Positions 7,894 to 16,364 of a DNA stretch of 30,420 nt are shown one piece after another. The notes beneath the pieces were generated by a model. That model ran no database searches. It had not been told where the DNA came from and saw nothing but the letters and a program-made list of their open reading frames with translations. Position 1 is the first letter of the stretch, and each line of letters starts with the position of its first letter. The translations under genes and the position numbers were made by a program. Location: positions 1 to 30,420 of the forward strand of contig JAIRLK010000110.1 of assembly GCA_031259515.1 (NCBI GenBank). The letters run 5' to 3'. Source of the DNA: Treponema sp. Lineage in GTDB: Bacteria > Spirochaetota > Spirochaetia > Treponematales > Breznakiellaceae.

Positions 7894-9662
7894 CAGATTT
7901 GACCACGCCGGATATGGCGCCGCCGGATGATATGGCGCTGGATCCCGCTGTTCTGAAGCTTATTGAATATGCCAAGGTGAAAAAAAGTCTTTCTTACGAT
8001 GAACTTTCCGATTTTTTGCCTGAACATATTGCCAATACCGATAAGATCGAGCAGGTTCTTGTTTTGCTTGAAGTCAATAACGTTCAAATGCTCGAAGAAG
8101 AAGCTTCGGGGGAAGATGAAAGCGAAGGGGATCGCCGGAAAGCCTCGGACGTTGAGAAGAAGCGTCTGGTATACAACGACAAAGAATCTTCGGTGGATGA
8201 TCCCATCAGGCTTTACCTGAGGGAGATAGGCCGGGAAAATCTTCTGACGGCGGAACAAGAAATAGAACTCTCTAAGCAGATGGAAGACGGGGAGAACATC
8301 ATCAAGAACGTGATAAAAAAATCGGGGATGATAATTCCGGAATTTTATCACATCGCCAGCAGGGCCTTCTCCAAGAAGGACCCCCGGGAACTCAATTTCT
8401 CCAAGAAAGAAATCACTGAGTACATGACCGAGCGCCGCAGGCTCAACCAGTTTTACAAGGAACCCCTCAGGCTTATCGGGGGAGACCTCAAGAACTACAT
8501 AGAAATCAAGCGGCGCCTCATCAACCGGGGGGGGAACTTCTTCACCGACTTGGAATTGAGCGAGATCAGGACGCATATTCTTTCGGTTATTGAGGGTGCG
8601 GAGATTCACCCCGATGAGATTACCGGATTTTCCGAAAAATTTGTCCAGGCGGCGAAAAAGATCAAACGGTTCAAGAAGGAACAGGAACGGATTGAAAAGC
8701 GGCTGAGGGTCGGTTCTCTCAAGGAACTGAGGACTCTGGGCCGGGGGCTTACCATCAGGGAAGAACGGGAACGCCTGGAAAGCGAACTGGAACTCAGCTC
8801 CGACGAGATCAAGGAACTCATACGGCATATCCAGGTGACGGAGAAAAAACTGCGGAACATGGAAGCCGATTTTGAGGAATCCGTGGAGAATATCAATCTG
8901 ATGGCCAAGGAGATAAGCCGCGGACGGGTGATGATGAAAAACGCCAAGGACCGGCTTATCAAGGCAAACCTCCGTCTGGTAGTATCCATCGCCAAGAAGT
9001 ACACGAACCGGGGGCTTCATTTCTTCGACCTGGTGCAAGAAGGGAATATCGGTCTTATAAAGGCGGTGGAAAAATTCGAGTACCAAAAGGGCTTTAAGTT
9101 TTCCACCTACGCTACCTGGTGGATCAGGCAGGCCATTACCCGATCCATTTCGGATCAGGCCCGGACCATCCGGGTGCCGGTCCACATGATAGAGCAGATC
9201 AACAAAGTAACCCGGGAATCCCGGCAACTCATGCAGGTTCTTGGCCGGGAGCCTGTGGATGAGGAGATTGCCGAACGTCTGGGCTGGACCGCCCAGCGGG
9301 TCAAGCAGGTCAAGAACGTGGCCCGGGAACCCATTAGTCTTGAGACCCCCATAGGGGAAGAGGAAGATTCTCTTTTAGGGGACTTCATCGAAGATAAAGA
9401 TGTGGAAAACCCCGCCAACCAGACCGCCTTTACCATCCTACAGGAAAACCTTTCCCAGGTGCTTTCTTCTCTGCCCGCCCGGGAGCAGGAAGTGCTGGAA
9501 CTGCGGTTTGGTTTGAAAGACGGGTATTCTCTGACCCTGGAAGAAGTCGGCCTCTACTTTAACGTAACCAGGGAACGGATACGGCAGATTGAAGCTAAAG
9601 CCCTCAGGCGGCTCAGGCATCCCAGACGAAGCCGCAAATTAAAAGATTATCTGGACCATTAG
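7890..9662 (+). CDS. rpoD: Primary RNA polymerase sigma factor (sigma70/sigmaA)
   Basis: A 590-residue primary sigma factor. A region 1.1-like acidic N-terminus covers about 1-90. Region 1.2 is DDPIRLYLREIGRENLLT. A long non-conserved segment, typical of large RpoD proteins, covers roughly 140-340. Regions 2.1-2.4 include NLRLVVSIAKKYTNRG and FSTYATWWIRQAITRSI. Region 3 follows, then region 4.2 with the helix-turn-helix TLEEVGLYFNVTRERIRQIE near the C-terminus. It starts inside the last codons of dnaG, with GAAGGAAG upstream. An 8-G run at 8527-8534 lies in the non-conserved segment and is in frame. Conservation of regions 2.4 and 4.2 fits the consensus-like -10 and -35 boxes seen in this window. 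Confidence 0.97.
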   Translation: MTDLTTPDMAPPDDMALDPAVLKLIEYAKVKKSLSYDELSDFLPEHIANTDKIEQVLVLLEVNNVQMLEEEASGEDESEGDRRKASDVEKKRLVYNDKESSVDDPIRLYLREIGRENLLTAEQEIELSKQMEDGENIIKNVIKKSGMIIPEFYHIASRAFSKKDPRELNFSKKEITEYMTERRRLNQFYKEPLRLIGGDLKNYIEIKRRLINRGGNFFTDLELSEIRTHILSVIEGAEIHPDEITGFSEKFVQAAKKIKRFKKEQERIEKRLRVGSLKELRTLGRGLTIREERERLESELELSSDEIKELIRHIQVTEKKLRNMEADFEESVENINLMAKEISRGRVMMKNAKDRLIKANLRLVVSIAKKYTNRGLHFFDLVQEGNIGLIKAVEKFEYQKGFKFSTYATWWIRQAITRSISDQARTIRVPVHMIEQINKVTRESRQLMQVLGREPVDEEIAERLGWTAQRVKQVKNVAREPISLETPIGEEEDSLLGDFIEDKDVENPANQTAFTILQENLSQVLSSLPAREQEVLELRFGLKDGYSLTLEEVGLYFNVTRERIRQIEAKALRRLRHPRRSRKLKDYLDH

Positions 9663-9671
9663 GGGGAGTGT

Positions 9672-10373
9672 ATGGCAATGGAACAAGTTTTTGAGAAGCT
9701 GCGGAGCCTTCAAGACGTACTTTCTCAAAAAATCGCGTTGGAACAGGAAATTCAGGAAATTCCTAAACTTTTAACGACCCGGGAAGAAATGTTGGCCCGG
9801 CTCAAAAAGACGTTTATTGATTATAACCAGGGATACGAAAAAGCCCGAGCCTCGGAAGCAAAATTCCGGGAACTCCTCGTGGAAGCGGAACTGGCCCGGG
9901 AAAAGGCCGAAAAGAACATGGATTCCATCAATACCCAGCGGGAATACGAAGCCCTTGATAAAGAAATCCGGGATACCGCCGAGAAGGAACAGCAGTACCG
10001 GAGGGACATGCAGCGGGAAGGACGAATTTTGGCGGAGCTCGACGAGCAGATGAAGCAGACCGCCGACCTTATCGATCGGCAGGAACAGGAACTGACCGAA
10101 CAACGGGCGGGTATTGAGGCGGATATCGCGGAAAAAGCGGGGCAGATCAAAGCTCTGGAAGAAGAGGAACAGATTTTGACCCGGGATCTCGACCCGGAAG
10201 TCCTCTTCAAATTTGAGCGTATCATCCGTAACAAAATGGGCCGGGGTATAGTCGCCATCCGGGGAGGCGTCTGTACCGGTTGTCACATGATCCTCCCCCT
10301 CCAGTTCGCAAATGAAGTCAGGCTGGGAGAAACAATTGTTTTCTGTCCCTACTGTTCCCGTATCCTGTTCTAG
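9672..10373 (+). CDS. Coiled-coil protein with C-terminal C4 zinc ribbon
   Basis: A 233-residue protein as annotated. Residues about 5-185 are almost entirely charged heptad-like helix (coiled coil). The C-terminus has two CxxC pairs, CTGC (201, 204) and CPYC (225, 228), forming the zinc ribbon of the bacterial C4-type zinc-ribbon family (zf-RING_7). Its role is not established; nucleic-acid or protein binding is often assumed. AGGGGGAG sits very close to ATG 9672, so Met3 at 9678 is an equally good start. The reading frame stops at TAG 10371, but the same frame stays open for 46 more codons and encodes an acidic tail ending at TGA 10514. The ancestral protein was therefore probably longer. 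Confidence 0.85.
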   Translation: MAMEQVFEKLRSLQDVLSQKIALEQEIQEIPKLLTTREEMLARLKKTFIDYNQGYEKARASEAKFRELLVEAELAREKAEKNMDSINTQREYEALDKEIRDTAEKEQQYRRDMQREGRILAELDEQMKQTADLIDRQEQELTEQRAGIEADIAEKAGQIKALEEEEQILTRDLDPEVLFKFERIIRNKMGRGIVAIRGGVCTGCHMILPLQFANEVRLGETIVFCPYCSRILF

Positions 10374-10514
10374 GAAGAAGTAGAAAACGGGGAAGAAGAA
10401 TTCTTTGATGCCGAAACTGCGGGAAGCCTCTCGGATCTGGATGATATTGAGGAAGAAGAGGAGGAGGAAGAAGAGGAGGAAGAGGAAAAAGTTAATATTG
10501 ACTACGAAGAATGA
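10374..10514 (+). pseudogene. In-frame acidic tail after the TAG stop of the zinc-ribbon gene
   Basis: Directly after TAG, in the same frame, 46 sense codons encode an acidic segment that includes GEEEFFDAETAGSLSDLDDI, then 13 consecutive Glu residues, then KVNIDYEE and TGA. The Glu run mixes GAA and GAG codons, so it looks like selected coding sequence and not a simple DNA repeat. It may be a severed C-terminal domain, a read-through extension or a sequencing error in the TAG. It ends nine bases before the mature 5' end of RNase P RNA. Confidence 0.6.
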
Positions 10515-10523
10515 AGCAATACA

Positions 10524-10960
10524 GCGATGAACCAAACTGCCGCAGAGGGCGGGGGAATTGCCGCCGTCCCTCTGAGGAAAGTCCGGGCTCCGCAGGGCAT
10601 GATGCCGGGTAACCCCCGGGCGGAAAGGGCGAAAGCTTTTTCCGACAGAAAGCGCAACAGAAAGCAAACCGCCGTTTTGGTTGCCGGTTACCCGGAAGCC
10701 GGACGGTAAGGGTGAAAGGGCGGGGTAAGAGCCCACCTCGGCGGCGGCAACGCTGCCGGAAAGATTTCGGTCTCCGGTTTTCCGAAAAACGGCAAGCCTC
10801 ATCAGGAGCAAAGTCAAGCAGCGGTGGAACGGCCCGTTCCATACCGCGGGTAGGCTGCGCGGACGTGCGCCCGCAAGGGCCTCGCAAGATAGATGGCAGT
10901 TTGGCATCAAACCGTCTCCGATGTTTTGATGCCACAGAACCCGGCTTACCGGTTCATCGC
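10524..10960 (+). ncRNA. rnpB: RNase P RNA, bacterial type A-like
   Basis: The catalytic RNA that trims tRNA 5' leaders. Both ends are fixed by a perfect 10-bp P1 helix, GCGATGAACC (10524-10533) with GGTTCATCGC (10951-10960), followed by five T. The conserved cores are present: GAGGAAAGTCCGGGCTCC from 10574, ACAGAAA near 10645 and 10657, GGGTAAGAGCCCACC near 10723, AGATAGATG near 10888, and ACAGAACCCGGCTTA near 10934. The length is about 437 nt, slightly long for the class. It sits between the zinc-ribbon gene and the TPR gene. I could not find a convincing own promoter, so it may be processed from the rpoD-region transcript. Confidence 0.95.
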
Positions 10961-10965
10961 TTTTT
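10951..10965 (+). terminator. P1 3' strand plus T-run at the end of rnpB
   Basis: The 3' strand of the P1 helix is followed at once by TTTTT (10961-10965). This is a normal way for RNase P RNA to end, although the pairing partner lies over 400 bases upstream. Confidence 0.45.
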
Positions 10966-11001
10966 ATATCTCCCTGTTCAGGATCATGGAGATTCATTAC
11001 G

Positions 11002-11031
11002 TTGACTTTTTATGAAAAAATATAGTATATC
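11002..11031 (+). promoter_or_regulatory. Promoter for the TPR gene and possibly the mre operon
   Basis: TTGACT (11002-11007), an 18-base spacer, and TATATC (11026-11031). The predicted transcription start near 11038 lies only about three bases before the ATG at 11041. Confidence 0.55.
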
Positions 11032-11040
11032 TTTTAGAGC

Positions 11041-12003
11041 ATGTTGAAAGAAAAAAGTCGGTCTGAGTACGGTATCCGGGTGCGTAGAAAGCAAACCATT
11101 CATGCGATCATGGCGGTGATTTTGGTTGGCCTTTTGATTTCATCGGGGATCCTCGTGTTTATCGGCTGGAGAAACAGATTAGGGAACGAGAAAAAGGAGC
11201 TGACCAAACTATGGGAAGAAGGATCTTTTGAAGAAATATTTGAACTAAGTCTTGCCCAGCTTGAAACTCAGCCCATGGATTATTTCCTCCTTACCCTTCA
11301 TGGATTTTCCGCATATCAACTTGCGGTAGCTCAGATAAACAGTTACGATATTCAGGCTTATATTGATGCGTGTATCTGGTCTCTCAGAAAAGCGCTTTTG
11401 TGTAAGGAAGGGCCGGGGGATCTGAGGGTTCATTATGTGTTGGGTAAGGCCTATTATTACAAAGGCGCGGCTTACGCGGATATGGCGGTTAAGTTTCTTG
11501 AAGCGGCAAAAGAGGGGAATTATTCGGCCCGCGATCTGCCTGAGTATCTGGGTCTTGCCTACGCGGCCGTCCACGATTACCGGAACAGCGTAGCCGCCTT
11601 CTCCCTGGCCCTGGCTCCTGGGGGGGAAGGCATGGACAAAGACGCGGAAGCGCCTTCCGATTTGTTGCTGTTGTCTATAGCCCGTTCCTATTGGGCTTTG
11701 GAAGAAGCGGATACGGCGCGGGCCTATTTGGTTCGTTGTGTGGAAACCTCCAGGGATTCCAACATTCTGGTGACCGCCCGGCTTCTTTTAGGGGAAATTT
11801 ATAGCAAGTCCGGAGATGTGCCCGGCGCCGAGGCTCAGTACCTCGCCATCCTGAAAGAGGGCGGCGAAAATGCCGAAGCCCACTTTCAGTTGGGAGAATT
11901 ATATGCCGCCGGCGGGGATCCTACCAGGGCGCGGGCGGAATGGCGAAGAGCGGTACGGATCGATCCTGCACATGGACCGGCCCGGACCCGGCTCAATATG
12001 TGA
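11041..12003 (+). CDS. Membrane-anchored TPR protein
   Basis: A 320-residue protein. A basic N-terminus (about 1-20) precedes a single membrane segment at about 22-42 (IMAVILVGLLISSGILVFIG). The rest is helical tetratricopeptide-like repeats, clearest at the C-terminus (ARLLLGEIYSKSGDVPGAEA, then HFQLGELYAAGGDPTRARAE). The likely topology is a cytoplasmic N-terminus with TPR repeats outside the membrane, acting as a protein-protein scaffold. It lies just upstream of mreB, which suggests but does not prove a role in envelope growth. No Shine-Dalgarno precedes ATG 11041, and the promoter places the transcript start almost at the ATG, so the message may be leaderless. I know no characterised orthologue. 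Confidence 0.8.
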   Translation: MLKEKSRSEYGIRVRRKQTIHAIMAVILVGLLISSGILVFIGWRNRLGNEKKELTKLWEEGSFEEIFELSLAQLETQPMDYFLLTLHGFSAYQLAVAQINSYDIQAYIDACIWSLRKALLCKEGPGDLRVHYVLGKAYYYKGAAYADMAVKFLEAAKEGNYSARDLPEYLGLAYAAVHDYRNSVAAFSLALAPGGEGMDKDAEAPSDLLLLSIARSYWALEEADTARAYLVRCVETSRDSNILVTARLLLGEIYSKSGDVPGAEAQYLAILKEGGENAEAHFQLGELYAAGGDPTRARAEWRRAVRIDPAHGPARTRLNM

Positions 12004-12049
12004 ATACGCAAAAAAGCTTAAGGCGCGGTCTTAGGCGCAGGGAGGATGT

Positions 12050-13075
12050 ATGTTCGGAAGGAATTCATCGGATATTGGTATTGATTTGGGAACCTGCAAT
12101 ACCCTTATCTATATACGTGGAAAAGGAATCGTCATCAATGAGCCTTCGGTAGTTGCCGTTGAGCGGGGAACCAAAAAAGTCATGGCTGTGGGAGCCGAGG
12201 CGAAACGTATGCTTTGGAAAACTCCGGCGAATATCATTGCCATCCGTCCCATGCGGGACGGGGTCATCGCGGATTTGGACTCTACGGAAAAGATGATCCG
12301 CTATTTCATCTCCAAGGTGTTGCCCCGGTACCGGTTCATCAAACCCCGTATGGTCATAGGGATCCCTTCGTGCATCACCGAAGTCGAAAAGCGGGCGGTG
12401 GAAGAAAGCGCCTATAAAGCCGGCGCCCGGGAAGTGATGGTGATTGAAGAGAGCCTGGTCGCCGCCATAGGGGCGGACATCCCCATCTTTGAGCCGGCGG
12501 GACACATGATTTGCGACATAGGCGGAGGAACCACGGAGATTTCCGTCATCTCCCTGGGGGGCATGGTGGTTACCAATGCCATACGACTGGGGGGTGATGA
12601 ATTCGACGAATCCATCATCAAGCATGTGCGGAACGCCCATAACCTCATCATAGGAGAACAGACCGCCGAGCGGCTCAAAATCGAAATCGGCAACGCATCG
12701 CCGGACAAAACTATTGAAAAAGTGGAGATCAAGGGAACCGATGCCATTACCGGGCTTCCCCGGAGGCTGGAAATCGACTCCGTGGAGGTACGGGAAGCCC
12801 TCAAAGACCCCATCATCCAGATCATAGACGAAATCAAGACGACCCTGGGACAGACCCCGCCGGAACTGGCTGCGGACATTGTGGAGCGCGGCATAGTCAT
12901 GACCGGGGGCGGTTCCCTCCTCAAAGGGCTGCCCAAGCTCATCTCCAAGGAAACCGGGGTTCCTGTTATCCTTGCCGAACGGCCCCTGGACTGCGTCGCT
13001 CTGGGCGCGGGGAAATACTTCGAAAACGCCCGGGGTTTTGACAGCACTCACAGCATCTATGATAACCTGAACTGA
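12050..13075 (+). CDS. mreB: Rod shape-determining protein MreB
   Basis: A 341-residue actin homologue that forms membrane-associated filaments guiding side-wall synthesis. Phosphate-1 loop IGIDLGTCNTLIY is at about 9-21. Phosphate-2 is CDIGGGTTEISVISLGG. The adenosine-binding motif MTGGGSLLKGL is near the C-terminus. Length and motifs are normal for the family. The start at 12050 follows GGGAGG by a few bases. It opens a compact run of cell-elongation genes and ends eight bases before mreC. Confidence 0.97.
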   Translation: MFGRNSSDIGIDLGTCNTLIYIRGKGIVINEPSVVAVERGTKKVMAVGAEAKRMLWKTPANIIAIRPMRDGVIADLDSTEKMIRYFISKVLPRYRFIKPRMVIGIPSCITEVEKRAVEESAYKAGAREVMVIEESLVAAIGADIPIFEPAGHMICDIGGGTTEISVISLGGMVVTNAIRLGGDEFDESIIKHVRNAHNLIIGEQTAERLKIEIGNASPDKTIEKVEIKGTDAITGLPRRLEIDSVEVREALKDPIIQIIDEIKTTLGQTPPELAADIVERGIVMTGGGSLLKGLPKLISKETGVPVILAERPLDCVALGAGKYFENARGFDSTHSIYDNLN

Positions 13076-13082
13076 TAGGGCT

Positions 13083-13985
13083 ATGCGGACCGATAAGGAG
13101 TGGAAGCAGAAAAGACGGGTGAGTACCAATACCGTGGTCTTTGCCGCCTTGTCGCTTGTTTCATTTTCTCTCCTCTTTTTTTCTACCCGTAGTTTTGTTG
13201 TTAACTTTCGGGACATGGGGTTCTCGCTTTTTTCCGGTGTTCGGGGGGGGATTCACGGGGTCTCTTCCTTTGTGGTCCGGACTGTTCTCTCTGTCCGGGA
13301 GCTGGCTGTTCTGCGGCGGGAATATGCGGAGCTTGTCGGCCGTATGACCCGGTATGAGCAGCTTGAGCGGAACGCCGCGGAGATACGCCAGGAAAACAAG
13401 CGCCTGCGGGAACAGCTCGGTTTTTCCGAAATCAGTGTTTATCGGCATATCCCGGCTGAAATCATAGGCCGGGACCCGGATAATTTGTTTTCCTCCCTGG
13501 TAATTAACAAAGGGAAGCGGGACGGTGTGGCCTATAATATGCCGGTTATCGCCTTCCGGGACGGCGTTCAGGGTTTGGTAGGTAAAGTGGTACAGGCGGG
13601 ACAGTTTGAAAGCCTCGTAATGCCCATCTATGACCTAAGCGCTTTCGTGCCCGCCCGGTTTTTCTCTTCCCGGTACAGCGGCCTTGTGGAAGGTCAGGGC
13701 AAGAGCGAGTATCCCCTCCTCATGCGCCTTATCAGTAAGTGGGCCCGGGGCGAGATTCATTTGGGAGACATGATCGTAACCAGCGGCGTCAAAGGGGTGG
13801 TAGATGCGGTTTATCCGGCGGGGATCAACATAGGAAGGGTAAGCCGTATCCTCTACCAGGAATACGAGGTGTCCATGGATGTGGAACTGGAAAGCTCCAT
13901 TGATTTTTCCCGGCTGGAATATGTCTTTGTCATTGACGCGGCATCCGGCGGTCAAACCGCAGATGAAGGCGGACTGGATGACTAA
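13083..13985 (+). CDS. mreC: Cell-shape protein MreC
   Basis: A 300-residue protein linking cytoplasmic MreB to periplasmic PBP2/RodA. The short cytoplasmic N-terminus is followed by a membrane segment at about 17-40 (TVVFAALSLVSFSLLFFSTR). A coiled coil covers about 75-117 (VRELAVLRREYAELVGRM and ENKRLREQLGF). The double beta-barrel periplasmic domain then contains IGRDPDNLFSSLVINKGKRD and the later VTSGVKGVVDAVYPAGINIG, both typical of MreC. The ribosome-binding site is weak (GATAGGG close to the ATG). An 8-G run at 13243-13250 is in frame. Confidence 0.95.
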   Translation: MRTDKEWKQKRRVSTNTVVFAALSLVSFSLLFFSTRSFVVNFRDMGFSLFSGVRGGIHGVSSFVVRTVLSVRELAVLRREYAELVGRMTRYEQLERNAAEIRQENKRLREQLGFSEISVYRHIPAEIIGRDPDNLFSSLVINKGKRDGVAYNMPVIAFRDGVQGLVGKVVQAGQFESLVMPIYDLSAFVPARFFSSRYSGLVEGQGKSEYPLLMRLISKWARGEIHLGDMIVTSGVKGVVDAVYPAGINIGRVSRILYQEYEVSMDVELESSIDFSRLEYVFVIDAASGGQTADEGGLDD

Positions 13986-14481
13986 ACCGGTTATTTGGGG
14001 TACTGTTTTTGCCCTTATCGCGGGTATCCTCCAGTCAACCCTGCTTTCCCGTCTGGCTGTCTATCATGCCGTGCCTGACCTTGCCCTGGGGATACTGGTG
14101 TTCTGCGCCTATATAAACGGGACCATGGCGGGACAGTTGACGGGGTTTTTTTCCGGCCTCTTATTGGACTTCCTGTCCGCCGCTCCCCTGGGCCTCAACA
14201 CCTTCATCCGTACCCTGATAGGAGCCCTGGGGGGGCGCATGAACGGGACCTTCTTCCTTGACAGCATCTTCCTTCCTATGGCCCTCTGCGCGGGCGCAAC
14301 GGCTATCAAGGCGGTTCTGTATTTTGTTCTCAACCAGCTCTTTTCCGGGGCCGTTCCCGCCTATTCCCTTACCGAACTCAAGCTCTGGGTAGAATTACTG
14401 TTGAATACTCTTACCGCGCCTTTTTTATTCGGACTGTTAAAACTCTTTAAGCCTCTGTTGATTGGAAGGAGAGAAGCCTGA
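13978..14481 (+). CDS. mreD: Cell-shape membrane protein MreD
   Basis: A 167-residue, very hydrophobic protein with about five predicted membrane segments and no large soluble domain, as expected for MreD in the elongation complex. I chose ATG 13978, which overlaps the mreC stop (13983-13985), because AAGG lies eight bases upstream and the first membrane segment begins a few residues later. Upstream in-frame ATGs at 13963 and 13879 would only add mreC-overlapping codons. The stop overlaps the pbp2 start as TGATG. Confidence 0.9.
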   Translation: MTKPVIWGTVFALIAGILQSTLLSRLAVYHAVPDLALGILVFCAYINGTMAGQLTGFFSGLLLDFLSAAPLGLNTFIRTLIGALGGRMNGTFFLDSIFLPMALCAGATAIKAVLYFVLNQLFSGAVPAYSLTELKLWVELLLNTLTAPFLFGLLKLFKPLLIGRREA

Positions 14482-16364
14482 TGCCTCAAATCCCGTCTTC
14501 AAATCCCGATTCCCCGGAAGAACGACAGTATGAAATAAGGATACGTATTTTGCGGATAATTTTTATCCTTGTTTTTATCGGCTATACCGCCCGGCTCTTT
14601 GGTATGCAGATATTAAGCGGCGAGGTGTATATGGCCCGGGCCCAGGATATAGCCCGGCGTACTGCGGTGATTCCCGCCCAGCGGGGGGAAATCTACGACA
14701 GAAATTTTAACCGGCCCCTGGTGCTCAACGCCGATTCTTTCGCGGTGAGTATTACCCCGGCGGAAGTTCCCCAGGGGGAAATCGCGGGCGCCATAAGCCG
14801 GGTAGCCCTGATGCTTAACATCCCCCGGGAACAGATAGAACGGAGGATACCTTCCCTGAATTCCTACCAGCCGGTGGAAGTGGCGTCTAATGTTTCCTTC
14901 GCCACGATTGCTTCTCTGGCGGAAAACGTGGATTCCCTGCCCGGGGTTTCCTGGCAGTCCAAGCCTATACGGAACTACCCTGAAACCGGGAGCCTCTCCC
15001 ATATCATCGGCTATGTGGGGGATATTACCCAGGATGAACTTACCATGCTCTACAATCGGGGCTATCAGCAGGGAGACGTAATAGGCAAGTCCGGTATAGA
15101 ACGGCAGTACGACGAACTCCTGAGAGGTAAGAAAGGTTTTGAAACCCGTACCGTGGATGTTCGGGGACGGCGTATAGCCGGGGACATCAATTACGTGCGG
15201 GAACCGCCTGAAATGGGGAAAAATCTGGTCCTTACCCTAGACAGCGCCGTTCAGACCCTGGCGGAACGGGCTCTGGGCAACCGCATGGGGGCGGTCGTGG
15301 TAAGCCGTCCTTCCAACGGGGAGATACTCGCTATGGTCTCCTATCCCTGGTATGATCCCAATATTTTTAGCCGCAACGACATGGGAAACGAATATCAGAT
15401 TCTCATCAACGATCCAAACAAACCCCTCCTGAACCGGGCTATACAGTCAAGTTATCCCCCGGCTTCGACCTTCAAGATCGTGATGACCACGGGAATACTG
15501 GCGGAGAATGCCTTTCCCCCTGAACAGTTTGTTGACTGTCTGGGCGAGCTTAGTTACGGCGACAGACTCTGGCGTTGCCATATCCGTAAACCCGGCCACG
15601 GCAGGCTCAACCTACAGCAGGCCATGGCTCAATCCTGCGACATCTACTACTGGAATGTGGGACGGGACTACCTGGGGGTAGAGCGTATCGTCTCCTATGC
15701 CCGGGAATTCGGTTTCGGAGAGCTTTCCGGCATAGACCTTCCGGGGGAGATCAGCGGCTTCATCCCCACTCCCCAATGGAAGGACCGCCGCTTCCATGAG
15801 CGGTGGCTGGGTGGCGATACCATGAATATGTCCATAGGCCAGGGGTATACCCTGGTAACGCCTATTCAAATGGCCAATATGGTATCCATGGTGGTGAATA
15901 ACGGGGTCATATACCAGCCCCACCTGCTTAAAGAAGTGCGGGATCCCCTTACAGGAACGGTGGAAGCGGGGACGCCCCGCCGGGTCATTCACGAAAGCGA
16001 GATTCGCCCTGAAATTTTTGCCCAGGTACGCGGGGATATGCGGTCCGTGATCAGTGAGGGAACAGCCCGGTTCCCGCTGAACATCAAATCTGTGGAAATC
16101 GCGGGAAAGACGGGGACCGGCGAAGTGGGGCTGCAGAACAAGTGGCATTCATGGTTTGCCGCCTACGCCCCCTACGAAACCGACAACCCGGAAGAACAGG
16201 TTGTGGTGTCTATCATCGTGGAGGCCGTCAATAACTGGGAATGGTGGGCGCCCTATGCGTCGGCCATCATCTTTCAGGGCATATTCGCGGACCAAACCTA
16301 CGAAGAAGCGGTCCGCGCCCTGGGATTACAGTACATCATGCCTATACAGGGACGCCGGGAATAA
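14481..16364 (+). CDS. mrdA: Penicillin-binding protein 2 (elongation transpeptidase)
   Basis: A 627-residue class B PBP that crosslinks peptidoglycan with RodA. One N-terminal membrane segment lies at about 24-44. The N-terminal dimerisation module begins at PAQRGEIYDRN (about 65). The transpeptidase domain has the catalytic serine in STFK (329-332), SCD as the second motif (385-387, the S-x-D form usual for PBP2), and KTGTGE (543-548). Length and motif order are normal for MrdA. The ATG overlaps the mreD stop and the TAA overlaps the rodA start (TAATG), indicating coupled translation with its partner. Confidence 0.96.
   Translation: MPQIPSSNPDSPEERQYEIRIRILRIIFILVFIGYTARLFGMQILSGEVYMARAQDIARRTAVIPAQRGEIYDRNFNRPLVLNADSFAVSITPAEVPQGEIAGAISRVALMLNIPREQIERRIPSLNSYQPVEVASNVSFATIASLAENVDSLPGVSWQSKPIRNYPETGSLSHIIGYVGDITQDELTMLYNRGYQQGDVIGKSGIERQYDELLRGKKGFETRTVDVRGRRIAGDINYVREPPEMGKNLVLTLDSAVQTLAERALGNRMGAVVVSRPSNGEILAMVSYPWYDPNIFSRNDMGNEYQILINDPNKPLLNRAIQSSYPPASTFKIVMTTGILAENAFPPEQFVDCLGELSYGDRLWRCHIRKPGHGRLNLQQAMAQSCDIYYWNVGRDYLGVERIVSYAREFGFGELSGIDLPGEISGFIPTPQWKDRRFHERWLGGDTMNMSIGQGYTLVTPIQMANMVSMVVNNGVIYQPHLLKEVRDPLTGTVEAGTPRRVIHESEIRPEIFAQVRGDMRSVISEGTARFPLNIKSVEIAGKTGTGEVGLQNKWHSWFAAYAPYETDNPEEQVVVSIIVEAVNNWEWWAPYASAIIFQGIFADQTYEEAVRALGLQYIMPIQGRRE

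Noticed and set aside
8527..8534. 8-G run in rpoD as a phase-variation site
   Set aside because: In frame, in an essential gene, and short for efficient slippage. The same holds for the 8-G run in mreC at 13243-13250.
7833..9227. 464-codon minus-strand ORF opposite rpoD
   Set aside because: Mirror of the rpoD codon pattern. No recognisable domain, and rpoD is unmistakable.
9771..10997. 408-codon minus-strand ORF across the zinc-ribbon gene and rnpB
   Set aside because: It would run through the full RNase P RNA and the antisense of the Glu tract, giving Phe/Leu-rich low-complexity sequence.
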